From NCBI GenBank assembly GCA_023432405.1, contig JAEYUQ010000003.1:124001-188000 (forward strand): a DNA stretch of 64,000 nt. Direction: 5' to 3'. The notes beneath the pieces were generated by a model that worked only from the letters and a program-made list of their open reading frames with translations, was not told where the DNA came from and ran no database searches. The stretch's first letter is position 1. Each line of letters opens with the position of its first letter. Both the position numbers and the translations under genes were made by a program. This DNA is from Actinomycetes bacterium (lineage in GTDB: Bacteria; Actinomycetota; Actinomycetes; Mycobacteriales; Mycobacteriaceae). Below are positions 40,532-49,475 of the stretch, in pieces.

Positions 40532-41749
40532 ATGGAAAGGCTTCAAGGTCTGCTAGGAATAGCAGCAATTTTCCTTGTTATCGTGTTGGCGTCATCGGCG
40601 CGCAAGAAGATTAAGTGGCGAACCCTCGGGGTGGGTTTTGCTCTTCAAGTGGTGTTTGCCATTCTGGTGCTGGAGTGGGATCCAGGTTTTGCAGCGCTCA
40701 AAGCTGTAGCAGAAGCCATTGAGAAGCTGACGGACTTCACCAATGAAGGAACCTCCTTCGTGTTCGGGTCCCTCTTTAAAGCCGATGGTGCGTTTGTGTT
40801 TGCGCTGAATGTACTGCCCGTCATTATTGTGCTGGGGGCAATTATTTCTGCCCTGTATTACCTGCGCATTATTCAGCACGTGGTGAACATTGTGGGCACA
40901 GGGATTAACAAGCTCATGGGCACCTCCAAAGTGGAGAGTGTGTGGGCTTCCTCCGTGATTTTCCTGGGGCAGTCTGAGGCCCCTCTGGTCATTGCCCCTT
41001 ATCTTCCGCGCCTGACTCGTTCCGAACTTTTTGCCTGTATGACGGGCGGTTTTGCCTCAGTGGCTGGATCCACTCTCCTGGGCTATGCCCTGCTAGGGGC
41101 GCCGCTAGAGTACCTTCTGGCTGCCTCCATTATGAACGCGCCAGGTTCTTTGATTATCGCTAAGGCGCTCATGCCTGAAACGGAAGAAAGCAACCTGGAT
41201 GCCAACGTCACCGATGTGCGGGATGAAAAGTCTCGCAACATTATCGACGCCCTCGGCGCCGGAGCTATGGCTGGTGGGAAAATTGCTGTGACGGTGGCCT
41301 GCCTACTCATTGCCTTTATTGCCATTATTGCTATGATTTCTGCCATTTTGGCTGGTATTGGCGGTTGGTTCGGCCAAGATAACTGGTCTTTGGAGGGCCT
41401 CTTTGGAGTGATTTTCTCTCCGGTGGCATGGCTGATTGGTGTGCCCTGGGAGAACGTAGGCCTGGTGGGTAGTTTCATTGGGGAAAAGACCATTCTTAAC
41501 GAATTCGTGGGTTACACCTCCTTCAGCGAGCACGTGGCTGATATGGATCCAAAGTCTGTACTGTTGAGCTCCTTTGCCTTGGCTGGTTTTGCCAACCTTT
41601 CCTCCATCGCCATTCAGATTGGTTCTATTGGTGGTCTTTGTCCCGAGCGTCGTGGAGAAGTAGCGGAGCTCGGCGTGAAGGCTCTGTGTGCTGGCTTCCT
41701 CACAAATATGCTCAACGCCGCTATTGCGGGTGTTGTGGTGTCGGTCTAG
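40532..41749 (+). CDS. nupC: Concentrative nucleoside transporter (CNT family, NupC-like)
   Basis: Na+- or H+-driven nucleoside uptake. 405 residues with eight to ten helices. CNT signatures: SVWASSVIFLGQSEAPLVIAPYL, MTGGFASVAGSTLLGYALLG, ILNEFVGYTSFS and FALAGFANLSSIAIQIGSIGGLCPERR. The ATG follows AAGGAAACC. It is co-transcribed with cdd, so imported nucleosides feed deaminase and phosphorylase. Confidence 0.94.
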   Translation: MERLQGLLGIAAIFLVIVLASSARKKIKWRTLGVGFALQVVFAILVLEWDPGFAALKAVAEAIEKLTDFTNEGTSFVFGSLFKADGAFVFALNVLPVIIVLGAIISALYYLRIIQHVVNIVGTGINKLMGTSKVESVWASSVIFLGQSEAPLVIAPYLPRLTRSELFACMTGGFASVAGSTLLGYALLGAPLEYLLAASIMNAPGSLIIAKALMPETEESNLDANVTDVRDEKSRNIIDALGAGAMAGGKIAVTVACLLIAFIAIIAMISAILAGIGGWFGQDNWSLEGLFGVIFSPVAWLIGVPWENVGLVGSFIGEKTILNEFVGYTSFSEHVADMDPKSVLLSSFALAGFANLSSIAIQIGSIGGLCPERRGEVAELGVKALCAGFLTNMLNAAIAGVVVSV

Positions 41750-41785
41750 CGTCCTGTTCTCACCCAGTGGCGTACTATTTTCGGT

Positions 41786-42193
41786 ATGAATGAAACCTAT
41801 GCTGAGCTGGGTGAATATGTCTCAAGGATTGCTCGTCTCTTACAGCATCGCAGTAGACAGTTGCCTATGGCACCGCATCAGTCTCGTGCTTTGAGCATTA
41901 TCGGCAAGGGAGATACTCACCTGGCTGAACTTGCAGCCGAACTTCAGGTGACACCTCGAGCAGTCACGGAGGTGGTGCGTGCTCTCGCGCAGCTGCATAC
42001 CGTAGAGGTAACGCCAAATCCGAAGGACAAGCGTGAGAAAATCATCTCTATTACGCCCTCGGGTGAAGAAAGTCTCCGTACCACTCTGGAAGCCCAAAGT
42101 GCCATTGCCAAGGATCTCTTTGAGCCTCTTACTTCTGATCAGCAGACCCAGCTTAAGGAGCTGCTGAGCCTTGTCCTTGACCGTGCGCAGTAA
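41786..42193 (+). CDS. MarR-family transcriptional regulator
   Basis: 135 residues: helix-rich N-terminus YAELGEYVSRIARLLQHRSRQLPM, winged helix LSIIGKGDTHLAELAAELQVTPRAVTEVVRALAQLHTVEVTPNPKDKREKIISITPSGEESL, and C-terminal dimerisation helix. The ligand and targets are unknown. It lies 36 bp after nupC in the same direction and may be part of that operon or control it. Confidence 0.88.
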   Translation: MNETYAELGEYVSRIARLLQHRSRQLPMAPHQSRALSIIGKGDTHLAELAAELQVTPRAVTEVVRALAQLHTVEVTPNPKDKREKIISITPSGEESLRTTLEAQSAIAKDLFEPLTSDQQTQLKELLSLVLDRAQ

Positions 42194-42329
42194 CGGGAAA
42201 TGCGTGATAAATATCAGCGTTGGCTAACAGTCAGTACCCCCCAGCCCTTCGTGCCCAGAAGCCATTGCTTGACAATAACCAGCTCCTTCTAACAGTGGTC
42301 ACCGTAAAACCAGTCCTCATAGCGCGGTA

Positions 42330-43337
42330 CTAAATCACCTCAATCTGTGCCCCAATGGATTCCGCGTGGATGAGTGTGTTCACCCAGTTGCGTCCACCTG
42401 GCTGAACTCGCATGATGGGCCGGGCAGATACTTTTTGGGGGCTGACAGAATTGGCGCGGTGACCATTTCCAGATCTCACTTCATAACGGATTCGGGCGCG
42501 ATAACCATCAGTGATAAATCCCTCTAGGTTGGGGTCCTCCGTGTCCAAGCGTGCCCTGGCATCGTTGAGAAGAACTAGGGTTTCATCCAGTGCTTCGCGG
42601 AGAGCCTGCGCATTTGTTTCACACATGGCGCGTACAAGAGCTGGCTCTGTACCCGCCACACGGGTGCCGTCTCGGAAACTGGAAGCAGCCAAAGACAGGC
42701 TTAACGCGCCGCCGTTATCCCCGGTAATTGCCAGAGCTTCCGCAAGAATATGGGGAAGGTGGGAGATTCTGGCTACAGCAGAATCATGGGAATGAACCCG
42801 CGCAGGCACAATTTCCCCACCTACGGATTTCCCTAGAAGCGCGACATCTCGCCACAAAGACACCCATTCCGGGGTGGGGGATTCTAGAGCGTGGTCAAAA
42901 GTAATCACCCAGGCGGCTTTCTTAAACAACCCAGAAAACGAAGCTGACCAGCCGCTGTCTGCGGTGCCAGCCATAGGGTGACTTCCCACATAGTGATCTT
43001 CTAGCCCTCGCTGCCGCACCTGAGCCAGAACCTCACCCTTAATAGAGACAACATCGGTAAAGCCGCAGTTGGGTGCGTATTCGAGAATGGCGTCTAGCAG
43101 GCCGGAAATCGCCGGAAACGGAACAGCCAGCACAATGAGGGCTTTGTCACGCTCGGCACGCTTCAGGGTTGCGGGCAAATCCGCTGATGCATCAAAACCG
43201 TCCTCAACGGCTTTGTGTGCAGAGGCTGCGGATCGGTTGTAACCAAAAGCATGGGGGACGTCGCGAAGGAGAGAACCGCCTATGAGTCCCAAACCGAGGA
43301 TACAAACGGGACGGTCAAAGGAATTCAAAGTTGTCAC
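42330..43337 (-). CDS. tyrA: Prephenate dehydrogenase (tyrosine biosynthesis)
   Basis: NAD(P)-dependent oxidative decarboxylation of prephenate (or arogenate, which many actinobacteria use). The Rossmann motif is ILGLGLIGGSLLRDV. Further signs are SIKGEVLAQV, VGSHPMAGTADSGWSAS (active-site His in SHPMAG) and LPHILAEALAI. 335 residues with no ACT regulatory domain. It converges on the MarR gene and its start faces the next gene across 37 bp. Confidence 0.92.
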   Translation of the reverse strand: MTTLNSFDRPVCILGLGLIGGSLLRDVPHAFGYNRSAASAHKAVEDGFDASADLPATLKRAERDKALIVLAVPFPAISGLLDAILEYAPNCGFTDVVSIKGEVLAQVRQRGLEDHYVGSHPMAGTADSGWSASFSGLFKKAAWVITFDHALESPTPEWVSLWRDVALLGKSVGGEIVPARVHSHDSAVARISHLPHILAEALAITGDNGGALSLSLAASSFRDGTRVAGTEPALVRAMCETNAQALREALDETLVLLNDARARLDTEDPNLEGFITDGYRARIRYEVRSGNGHRANSVSPQKVSARPIMRVQPGGRNWVNTLIHAESIGAQIEVI

Positions 43338-43374
43338 CTGACAAGTGTGGCATATTTGACTAGCGTAACTCAGT

Positions 43375-43863
43375 ATGAACTCCCAGAATGAGGGAACCGG
43401 TTACGCGGTCACGGCAGCTTTTGAAGACGGCATTTGGCAGATTCGAGGTTTTCAGGATGACTTCACATACCTGAATACGTCTATTAAGGCTGTGCGTAAC
43501 CTCGGAATTCAGGGTGCGGCCTTCGCCATGCTGAATGTGGAGAATGATTATTTTGTGATAGTTCGTCCCGTTCCTGGAGGCACTAAGCTGCTGCTCTCCG
43601 ATGCCACTATGGCTGTGGATGATAGTTTTGCTGAGGAAATTCTCAACGAGCTGGACATTGATGTTCCCGACATTGATCCTGATGAGTTGGACGAGGTGGA
43701 TCCCTGGGCTGAAGGGGATTTTGACATCCTGGCTGATTTGGGCTTGGCAGAGGAAGTGATGGATGTTATTGCTAATGATCCGGAGTTGTGGCCTGCCGAA
43801 CAGCTGATGCGTATTGCTGAAGAGCTGGGCTTTGAGGATGACCTTAGCGACGCCCTCGACTAA
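43375..43863 (+). CDS. tRNA adenosine deaminase-associated protein
   Basis: 162 residues, highly acidic, with GYAVTAAFEDGIWQIRGFQDD near the N-terminus, then AVRNLGIQGAAFAMLNVENDYFVIVRPVPGG, and an Asp/Glu-rich end. This family occurs in actinobacteria immediately before tadA; its function is not known to me. The stop lies four bases before the GTG start of tadA, so the two are co-translated. Confidence 0.88.
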   Translation: MNSQNEGTGYAVTAAFEDGIWQIRGFQDDFTYLNTSIKAVRNLGIQGAAFAMLNVENDYFVIVRPVPGGTKLLLSDATMAVDDSFAEEILNELDIDVPDIDPDELDEVDPWAEGDFDILADLGLAEEVMDVIANDPELWPAEQLMRIAEELGFEDDLSDALD

Positions 43864-43867
43864 TCCT

Positions 43868-44347
43868 GTGGACAGTACACGCAGCGGAGGGCTGGGGCTG
43901 AGGCGTGCTGAGGACCGTATGCGTCGCGCCCTGGCTCTTGCCCGTTTGTGTCCCCCGCAGGATGTGCCCGTAGGGGCGGTGGTGTTTGACCCTCAAGGGG
44001 TGGAAATCGGGTGGGGAATTAATCGCCGTGAAGCGCAGCACGATCCGATGGGGCACGCCGAAATCATGGCTTTGCGTAGCGCTGCAGAGCATCTGGGCAC
44101 CTGGCGCCTGGATCACTGCGAACTTGTGGTGACCTTGGAGCCTTGCACCATGTGCGCCGGAGCTCTCCTTGGGGCACGGATAGGTAGCCTTGTTTTCGGG
44201 GCTTTCGAGCCTAAAACAGGTGCTTTAGGCTCCCTGTACGACGTCGTTCGTGAGCGCTCCCAACTCCATCACCCGCAGGTGCGTAGCGGGGTGTTGGAAG
44301 CCGAGTGTGCTGGTGTTCTCAGAGAGTTCTTCGAGGGGCGTCGTTAA
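43868..44347 (+). CDS. tadA: tRNA(adenine-34) deaminase
   Basis: Converts A34 to inosine in tRNA-Arg(ACG). Zinc/proton-shuttle motif HAE in DPMGHAEIMALRSA and PCxxC in LEPCTMCAGALLGARIG. The GTG at 43868 (VDSTRSGGLGLRRAEDRMRRALALAR) is preferred to the upstream ATG, which lies inside the preceding gene. About 159 residues, normal for the family. Confidence 0.94.
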   Translation: MDSTRSGGLGLRRAEDRMRRALALARLCPPQDVPVGAVVFDPQGVEIGWGINRREAQHDPMGHAEIMALRSAAEHLGTWRLDHCELVVTLEPCTMCAGALLGARIGSLVFGAFEPKTGALGSLYDVVRERSQLHHPQVRSGVLEAECAGVLREFFEGRR

Positions 44348-44513
44348 GGAAAATCTGCTCGGCACACCGCTGTGGTTGCGCTAATCCATCTCTGTATTGA
44401 ACCCGAGTACTTGAACCGGCCATCCACTGTCTTGGAAAAGAATCATGGCTAAACCATAAGGATTTCACTATCATGGGCAGGGTATAGATAACTGTTGACG
44501 AAAGGAGCCTGAC

Positions 44514-44717
44514 ATGGGTGATATTGAGAACAAGGCCGAGGACCTGTTGGGTAAGGCCAAGGAAGGCGTTGGCGAAGTAGCTGGTGACGAGTCCTTGAAG
44601 GCTGAGGGCAAGAAGGATCAGGTTATCGCTGATGCCAAGGAAGCTCTTTCTGATGCTGGCGAGAAAATCAAGGACACCGCTAACAAGCTGATTGGTTCTC
44701 TCAAGGGCGATAAGTAA
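44514..44717 (+). CDS. CsbD family stress protein
   Basis: 67 residues: GDIENKAEDLLGKAKEGVGEVAGDESLKAEGKKDQ is the CsbD signature (D...NK.eg..k...Gk.....Gd..l...G...q). Hydrophilic, Lys/Glu/Ala-rich, predicted helical and partly disordered. Members are induced by general stress; the mechanism is unknown. ATG preceded by GAAAGGAG. A strong terminator follows. Confidence 0.92.
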   Translation: MGDIENKAEDLLGKAKEGVGEVAGDESLKAEGKKDQVIADAKEALSDAGEKIKDTANKLIGSLKGDK

Positions 44718-44732
44718 AAGCTTCAGAGATTA

Positions 44733-44774
44733 AATCCGCAGTTCACAACCGCGTTGAACAGTGAACTGCGGATT
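44733..44774 (+). terminator. Rho-independent terminator after the CsbD gene
   Basis: AATCCGCAGTTCAC and GTGAACTGCGGATT form a perfect 14-bp stem with a 14-base loop, followed by TGTTCTG. It separates the CsbD gene from tRNA-Ser. Confidence 0.85.
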
Positions 44775-44811
44775 TGTTCTGTGTGGTGACTGTCGAGTAC
44801 CCTCAGCTTCT

Positions 44812-44902
44812 GGTGGCGTGTCCGAGCGGCCGAAGGTGCTCGCCTCGAAAGCGAGTGTCGGGTAACACCCGACCGCGGGTTCAAATCCCGCCGCCACCGC
44901 CA
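44812..44902 (+). tRNA. tRNA-Ser, anticodon CGA
   Basis: Acceptor GGTGGCG pairs with CGCCACC, discriminator G, and the CCA end is encoded. Anticodon arm CTCGC-CTCGAAA-GCGAG gives CGA, a long class II variable arm follows (TGTCGGGTAACACCCGAC), and the T arm is CGGG-TTCAAAT-CCCG. Decodes UCG. Confidence 0.96.
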
Positions 44903-44964
44903 GCTTTCTTATCTTCTCACCAGTGCCACTAGACTAACGCTATTGCAATTTCTCTACCTGGGGA

Positions 44965-47379
44965 GTGGATTCACACGTGGCAAAACTGTTGTTCAAACTG
45001 GGCAAGTGGTCATTTCTCCACAAATGGGTAGTCATTATTACCTGGATTATCCTTCTCGCAGGAACAGCAGTGGGTTCCTTGAGTATTGCCGGAAGCTTTT
45101 CCGGGCAGTTCACCATTGAAGGAACACCCTCCATTAATGCCGTATGGCGCCTTAACGACCAGTTCCCGGATGAGCCCAGCCCTGTTCGAGTGCCCACGGT
45201 AAACCTGGTGTTTAAAGCTCCGCAGGGGCAAACCCTGGATGAGCCTCAGAACATGGCGGCAATGGACACAGTTATTGAGCACATTGCCCAGGAAATTCCT
45301 TCTACTAAGGATGAGCAGCGCTTCGGTAACCCAGTGAAGGTGGATCCCGTTTTGCGCCAAACCGTTCTGGATATGAGCTTGCAGTCAGGTCTTCCCCAGA
45401 ACACCGCTGAGCGAGATGCTGAGAACCTCAAGATGCTCAGCGATGATGGCACCATCGGGTACACCAGTTTTGCCCTGGACGCTCCCTCCGCTTTTGAGGT
45501 GCCCCAGGAGCAGCGCGACATTGTTAATGATGCCATGAAGCTTGGGCGCGATGCCGGTTTGCAGGTGGAAGCCGGTGGTGCCGGTTTCGGGGATCCTATC
45601 GCGGTGAAGGGCTCCAGCGAGGTCGTGGGCATTATTGTGGCATTCCTGGTGCTCATCTTCACCTTCGGCTCTCTGGTGGCAGCGTTCCTGCCCATCGTGA
45701 CCGCCATTGTGGGTGTGGGAATCGGTGTACTCACCATTGTGGGAGCCACCCACTTTGTGTCCTTGAACAACATCACCCCGGTGCTGGCCATCATGATTGG
45801 CTTGGCTGTGGGGATTGACTATGCGCTTTTTATTCTGTCGCGCTATCGGGCAGAGTCCAAGAGGATGCCACTGCCAGACGCGGCAGGAATGGCTGTGGGC
45901 ACTGGTGGGTCTGCCGTGGTGTTTGCCGCTTCCACGGTGATTATTGCACTGGTGGCCTTGGCGGTGGCGAAGATTGGCTTCCTCACAGCAATGGGCCTTT
46001 CTGCAGCGTTCACCGTGTTCATTGCTCTCTTAGTTGCTCTGACGCTGATTCCCGCGCTGATGGGTTTGTTTGGCGAAAAGGCGTTTAGTCTCAAGATCCC
46101 CGGAATAGGCGGGACTCGGAAGAAGAGCAGAAGGAGGCGCCGCAAGACTCTTGGTGCGCGTGTAGCCATGCTCATTCATCGTGCGCCAGCGCTTGTGGTG
46201 GCAGTGGTGGTGCTGGGCTTAGGCGCTCTTTCCACCCCGGTGATGCAGCTAGAGCTGGCCTTGCCCTCGGACTCCACCTCCAACTACAGCACCACCCAGC
46301 GTAAATCTGCCGAGCTTCTGAAAGAGGGCTTCGGTCCGGGGATTAATGCGCCTTTCCTGTTTTTAGTGGAATCAGACACTGTGAACCCCCAGGCTCGGGC
46401 GCTCACTCCGCTCATTGAGGCCCAGCGCTCAACTGTCGAGCAGAACCAGCAACCTTTCAATCCAGCTCAGGCAGCGCGACTGAGTTCCTATCTCTATTCT
46501 GTGCAACAGGTGAATGCTCTCGCAGAGATTCGCAACGCCCAGATTGTGAACGTGAATAAAGATCAATCTGCTGCCCAGATCATGATTACGCCCTATAGCG
46601 GACCGGCAGATCAAGAGACTGTGAAAACTGCTGCAACACTGCGTGAAGTGGCCAGAGAGATCGAGGAATCCACTGGTGCTGTGGTGGGTTTGACCGGCAT
46701 GACGGCTGTGCAGATGGATATTACGGAAGCCTTGGAGAAGGCCATGCCAATCTATCTGAGCGTGGTGGTGGGGTTGGCCATCGTGCTGCTTCTCCTGGTG
46801 TTTAGATCCATCATGGTGCCGCTCATAGCGGGGTTGGGCTTCCTGCTGAGCGTGGGAGCTGCTTTTGGTGCCACGGTGTTGGTATGGCAAAAGGGCCTGT
46901 GGGGTTTGGTATCCACTCCTGCTCCGCTGGTGTCCTTTATGCCTATCTTCCTCATTGGCGTAACTTTCGGTTTGGCAATGGATTACCAGGTGTTTCTCGT
47001 CACTCGTATGCGGGAGCACTACATTCGCTCGGGTGAGAAAAATAATCGCTATATCCCCTACAACAGAGTGGAAGAATCCACCATTGTTGGTTTTTCCAAC
47101 GGTGGGCGAGTGGTGACGGCCGCTGCTCTCATCATGATTGCCGTGTTTGTGGCGTTCATTGACCAGCCTCTGCCCTTTATCCAGATATTCGGTTTTGCTC
47201 TGGGCGTGGGCGTGTTCTTTGACGCCTTCTTTATTCGCATGGGTTTGGTGCCCGCCACCATGTTCTTGCTGGGACGTGCTACCTGGTGGATGCCCAGGTG
47301 GCTGGACAAAATTCTTCCGCATTTTGACGTAGAGGGCGAAAACTTAGAGCGAGACATGGAAGAAAGAATCCGCTCATGA
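44965..47379 (+). CDS. MMPL-family RND transporter
   Basis: Proton-driven exporter in the membrane; in this order such proteins move envelope lipids or drugs, but the substrate here is unknown. 804 residues, with one N-terminal helix, an external domain, five helices, a basic cytoplasmic link (RKKSRRRRRKTLG), a second helix and external domain, and five more helices. The Asp-Tyr proton-relay pairs are visible in GLAVGIDYALFILSRYR and GLAMDYQVFLVTRMRE. GTG start at 44965, or at 44977 (VAKLLF). It overlaps tgt by four bases (ATGA). Confidence 0.92.
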   Translation: MDSHVAKLLFKLGKWSFLHKWVVIITWIILLAGTAVGSLSIAGSFSGQFTIEGTPSINAVWRLNDQFPDEPSPVRVPTVNLVFKAPQGQTLDEPQNMAAMDTVIEHIAQEIPSTKDEQRFGNPVKVDPVLRQTVLDMSLQSGLPQNTAERDAENLKMLSDDGTIGYTSFALDAPSAFEVPQEQRDIVNDAMKLGRDAGLQVEAGGAGFGDPIAVKGSSEVVGIIVAFLVLIFTFGSLVAAFLPIVTAIVGVGIGVLTIVGATHFVSLNNITPVLAIMIGLAVGIDYALFILSRYRAESKRMPLPDAAGMAVGTGGSAVVFAASTVIIALVALAVAKIGFLTAMGLSAAFTVFIALLVALTLIPALMGLFGEKAFSLKIPGIGGTRKKSRRRRRKTLGARVAMLIHRAPALVVAVVVLGLGALSTPVMQLELALPSDSTSNYSTTQRKSAELLKEGFGPGINAPFLFLVESDTVNPQARALTPLIEAQRSTVEQNQQPFNPAQAARLSSYLYSVQQVNALAEIRNAQIVNVNKDQSAAQIMITPYSGPADQETVKTAATLREVAREIEESTGAVVGLTGMTAVQMDITEALEKAMPIYLSVVVGLAIVLLLLVFRSIMVPLIAGLGFLLSVGAAFGATVLVWQKGLWGLVSTPAPLVSFMPIFLIGVTFGLAMDYQVFLVTRMREHYIRSGEKNNRYIPYNRVEESTIVGFSNGGRVVTAAALIMIAVFVAFIDQPLPFIQIFGFALGVGVFFDAFFIRMGLVPATMFLLGRATWWMPRWLDKILPHFDVEGENLERDMEERIRS

Positions 47380-48623
47380 GTGAGTACTTTGAGGTTAGTT
47401 CCCTTATCGACGCCCCGACGGCGTCGGTAGGTAGAAGCGGAACTATTCACACTCCCCACGGGGATATTCAAACTCCTGCTTTTATTCCCGTGGCCACCAA
47501 GGCAACGGTGAAAACGCTCACTCCAGAGCAGATTCGTGAAACCGGGGCGCAGGCCATTTTGTCTAATGCGTACCATCTGTATTTGCAGCCGGGGGCAGAT
47601 CTGGTGGATGAGGCGGGGGGCGTGGCAGCCTTTGAGAACTGGAATGGACCTACCTACACGGATTCGGGTGGCTTCCAGGTGATGAGCTTGGGCACGGGGT
47701 TCAAGAAGGTTCTGTCGATGGACAAGGATCAGATTGTGGAGAATCCTCGTCGTCACCCGAAGCCTTTGGCAAAAGTGGATGAGGATGGTGTGGATTTCCG
47801 CTCTGTTATTGACGGCTCCAAGCACCGTTTTACCCCCGAGATTTCAATGCAGATTCAGCATCAGCTGGGTGCTGACATCATGTTTGCCTTTGATGAGCTG
47901 ACTACCCTAGCCGACACCCGCGAGTACCAAGAGAATTCCTTGGAGCGTACTCGCCGTTGGGCTCAGCGCTGTTTACTGGAGCATGACCGGCTGACCAGGC
48001 AGCGCAGTGATAAACCTCTTCAAGCTCTGTGGGGCGTGGTGCAGGGTGCAGATTATGAGGATCTGCGTCGCCGGGCTGTGCGCGGTTTGATGGAGCTTGA
48101 CAGCCAGGCGCGCAGTGAAGGGCGCCAAGGGTTTGATGGTTTCGGTATTGGTGGAGCTATTGAGAAGAACCGACTGGGTCAGATTGTGGGCTGGGTGTGT
48201 GAGGAATTGCCCGCCAACCGGCCCCGTCACCTCCTGGGGATTTCCGAACCAGACGATATTTTTGCAGCTATTGAGGTAGGCGCAGATACTTTTGACTGTG
48301 TAGCTCCCACTCGACTTGGCCGCCGAGGGGGCGTCTATACCCTGGATGGGCGCCGCAACCTGACAGCTGCGCCGTATAAGCGAGACTTTTCCGGAGTGGA
48401 TGAGGAGTTCGGCGGTTACGTCTCCGAGAACTACTCCCGCGCCTACATCCATCACCTGTTCAAAGCCAAAGAGTTCTTGGGGCAAACCCTGTGCACCCTG
48501 CACAATGTGCAGTTCATTGTCACACTGGTGGCCAACATCAGGCGCTCCATAGAAGAAGGGCGCTTCTACGAGTACCGCGACGAGTTCCTGGGACGCTACT
48601 ACGCCCACGGCGGACGGGCGTGA
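47376..48623 (+). CDS. tgt: tRNA-guanine transglycosylase lacking zinc cysteines
   Basis: Exchanges G34 in GUN-anticodon tRNAs for queuine or preQ1. The catalytic residues are D96 (TDSGGFQVMS) and D307 (FDCVAPTRLGRRG), with the GIGG base pocket and YSRAYIHHL block. In most Tgt the C-terminal zinc site is C-x-C-x2-C with a later His. Here the aligned positions read F345-G-G347-Y-V-S350 just before ENYSRAY, while His376 (LCTLHNVQF) is kept. So three of the four zinc ligands are missing. Length (415) is normal and the rest is well conserved. Confidence 0.95.
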   Translation: MSEYFEVSSLIDAPTASVGRSGTIHTPHGDIQTPAFIPVATKATVKTLTPEQIRETGAQAILSNAYHLYLQPGADLVDEAGGVAAFENWNGPTYTDSGGFQVMSLGTGFKKVLSMDKDQIVENPRRHPKPLAKVDEDGVDFRSVIDGSKHRFTPEISMQIQHQLGADIMFAFDELTTLADTREYQENSLERTRRWAQRCLLEHDRLTRQRSDKPLQALWGVVQGADYEDLRRRAVRGLMELDSQARSEGRQGFDGFGIGGAIEKNRLGQIVGWVCEELPANRPRHLLGISEPDDIFAAIEVGADTFDCVAPTRLGRRGGVYTLDGRRNLTAAPYKRDFSGVDEEFGGYVSENYSRAYIHHLFKAKEFLGQTLCTLHNVQFIVTLVANIRRSIEEGRFYEYRDEFLGRYYAHGGRA

Positions 48624-48653
48624 GGGGTATCGCTCTGATGTGTCGCTGTTGGC

Positions 48654-49439
48654 CTACACGTAATTTTCGCGGCGTTTCACCCAGGTGATGACGGGGTAGG
48701 TGATAGGGAGAATGAGGATTTCGCAGAGAGTTTTCCAGAGGAACCCGTAGAAGGTGTAGTTCACAGTATCTGCGAAGGTGGCGATGCCGATGACGGGTGC
48801 TGCTATGAGACAAAACACCAGCGTATCCCCACATTCTCCTACGATGGTGGAACCAATGAGACGCGCCCAGAGAGTCTTTTCACCAGTCCTTCTTTTAATG
48901 CGTACTAGAACCCAGGAATTGAGGAGCTGGCCTACAAGATAGCCACTTAATGAGGCCACAACTATTCGAGGGACAAGACCAAGAATGGTGGCAAAGGCAT
49001 CCTGGGATTCGTAGAAGTCTGCTGCTGGTAGCCAGATGGCGATGTAGAAGGAGACTACTGCAAGCAGCATGGCTCCAAAACCCAGAAAGATGGCCTTGCG
49101 TGCTGCGAGGAAGCCGTAACATTCCGACAGAATATCCCCAATAACGTAGGACAAGGGGAAAAGGAAAAATGCAGCGTCTGCAACGATAGGCCCGAGAGAA
49201 ATCCCCTTTGTGGCGTTGATATTAGAAATGAGAAACACCACAACAAAAAGCGTGACAAAGATTGGGTACATGGATTTCTGTACCGGAATGAAGCGCGGGG
49301 CTGGATGGTGATGTTCGCCGTTGGTTGAGGGTGCAGCGGAATTTGAGACTGGCACGGCAGGTTGAGAAGAGTTGGGGTTTTTAACGCCGGAGTTCCGAAG
49401 GTTCTCCGGCTGCCCAGAGTGAGGTTTTCTATCTGTCAC
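48654..49439 (-). CDS. Queuosine precursor transporter (YhhQ/DUF165)
   Basis: Vitamin uptake transporter-like membrane protein importing queuine or preQ1. A hydrophilic N-terminus of about 55 residues (Pro, Ser, Asn, His-rich) precedes six helices. Family marks: MYPIFVTLFVVVFLISNINATKGI, DAAFFLFPLSYVIGDILSECYGF, ARKAIFLGFGAM, LWARLIGSTIVGECGDTLVFCLIA and FLWKTLCEILILPITYPV. It converges on tgt and diverges from gluQ, all three acting on the same tRNA base. Confidence 0.92.
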   Translation of the reverse strand: MTDRKPHSGQPENLRNSGVKNPNSSQPAVPVSNSAAPSTNGEHHHPAPRFIPVQKSMYPIFVTLFVVVFLISNINATKGISLGPIVADAAFFLFPLSYVIGDILSECYGFLAARKAIFLGFGAMLLAVVSFYIAIWLPAADFYESQDAFATILGLVPRIVVASLSGYLVGQLLNSWVLVRIKRRTGEKTLWARLIGSTIVGECGDTLVFCLIAAPVIGIATFADTVNYTFYGFLWKTLCEILILPITYPVITWVKRRENYV

Positions 49440-49475
49440 CTAGCCATCATGGCACAACTAGCTACGCTTGAGGTC

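Noticed and set aside
46429..47322. 297-codon open frame antisense to the MMPL gene
   Set aside because: Same artefact; His-rich and without start signal.
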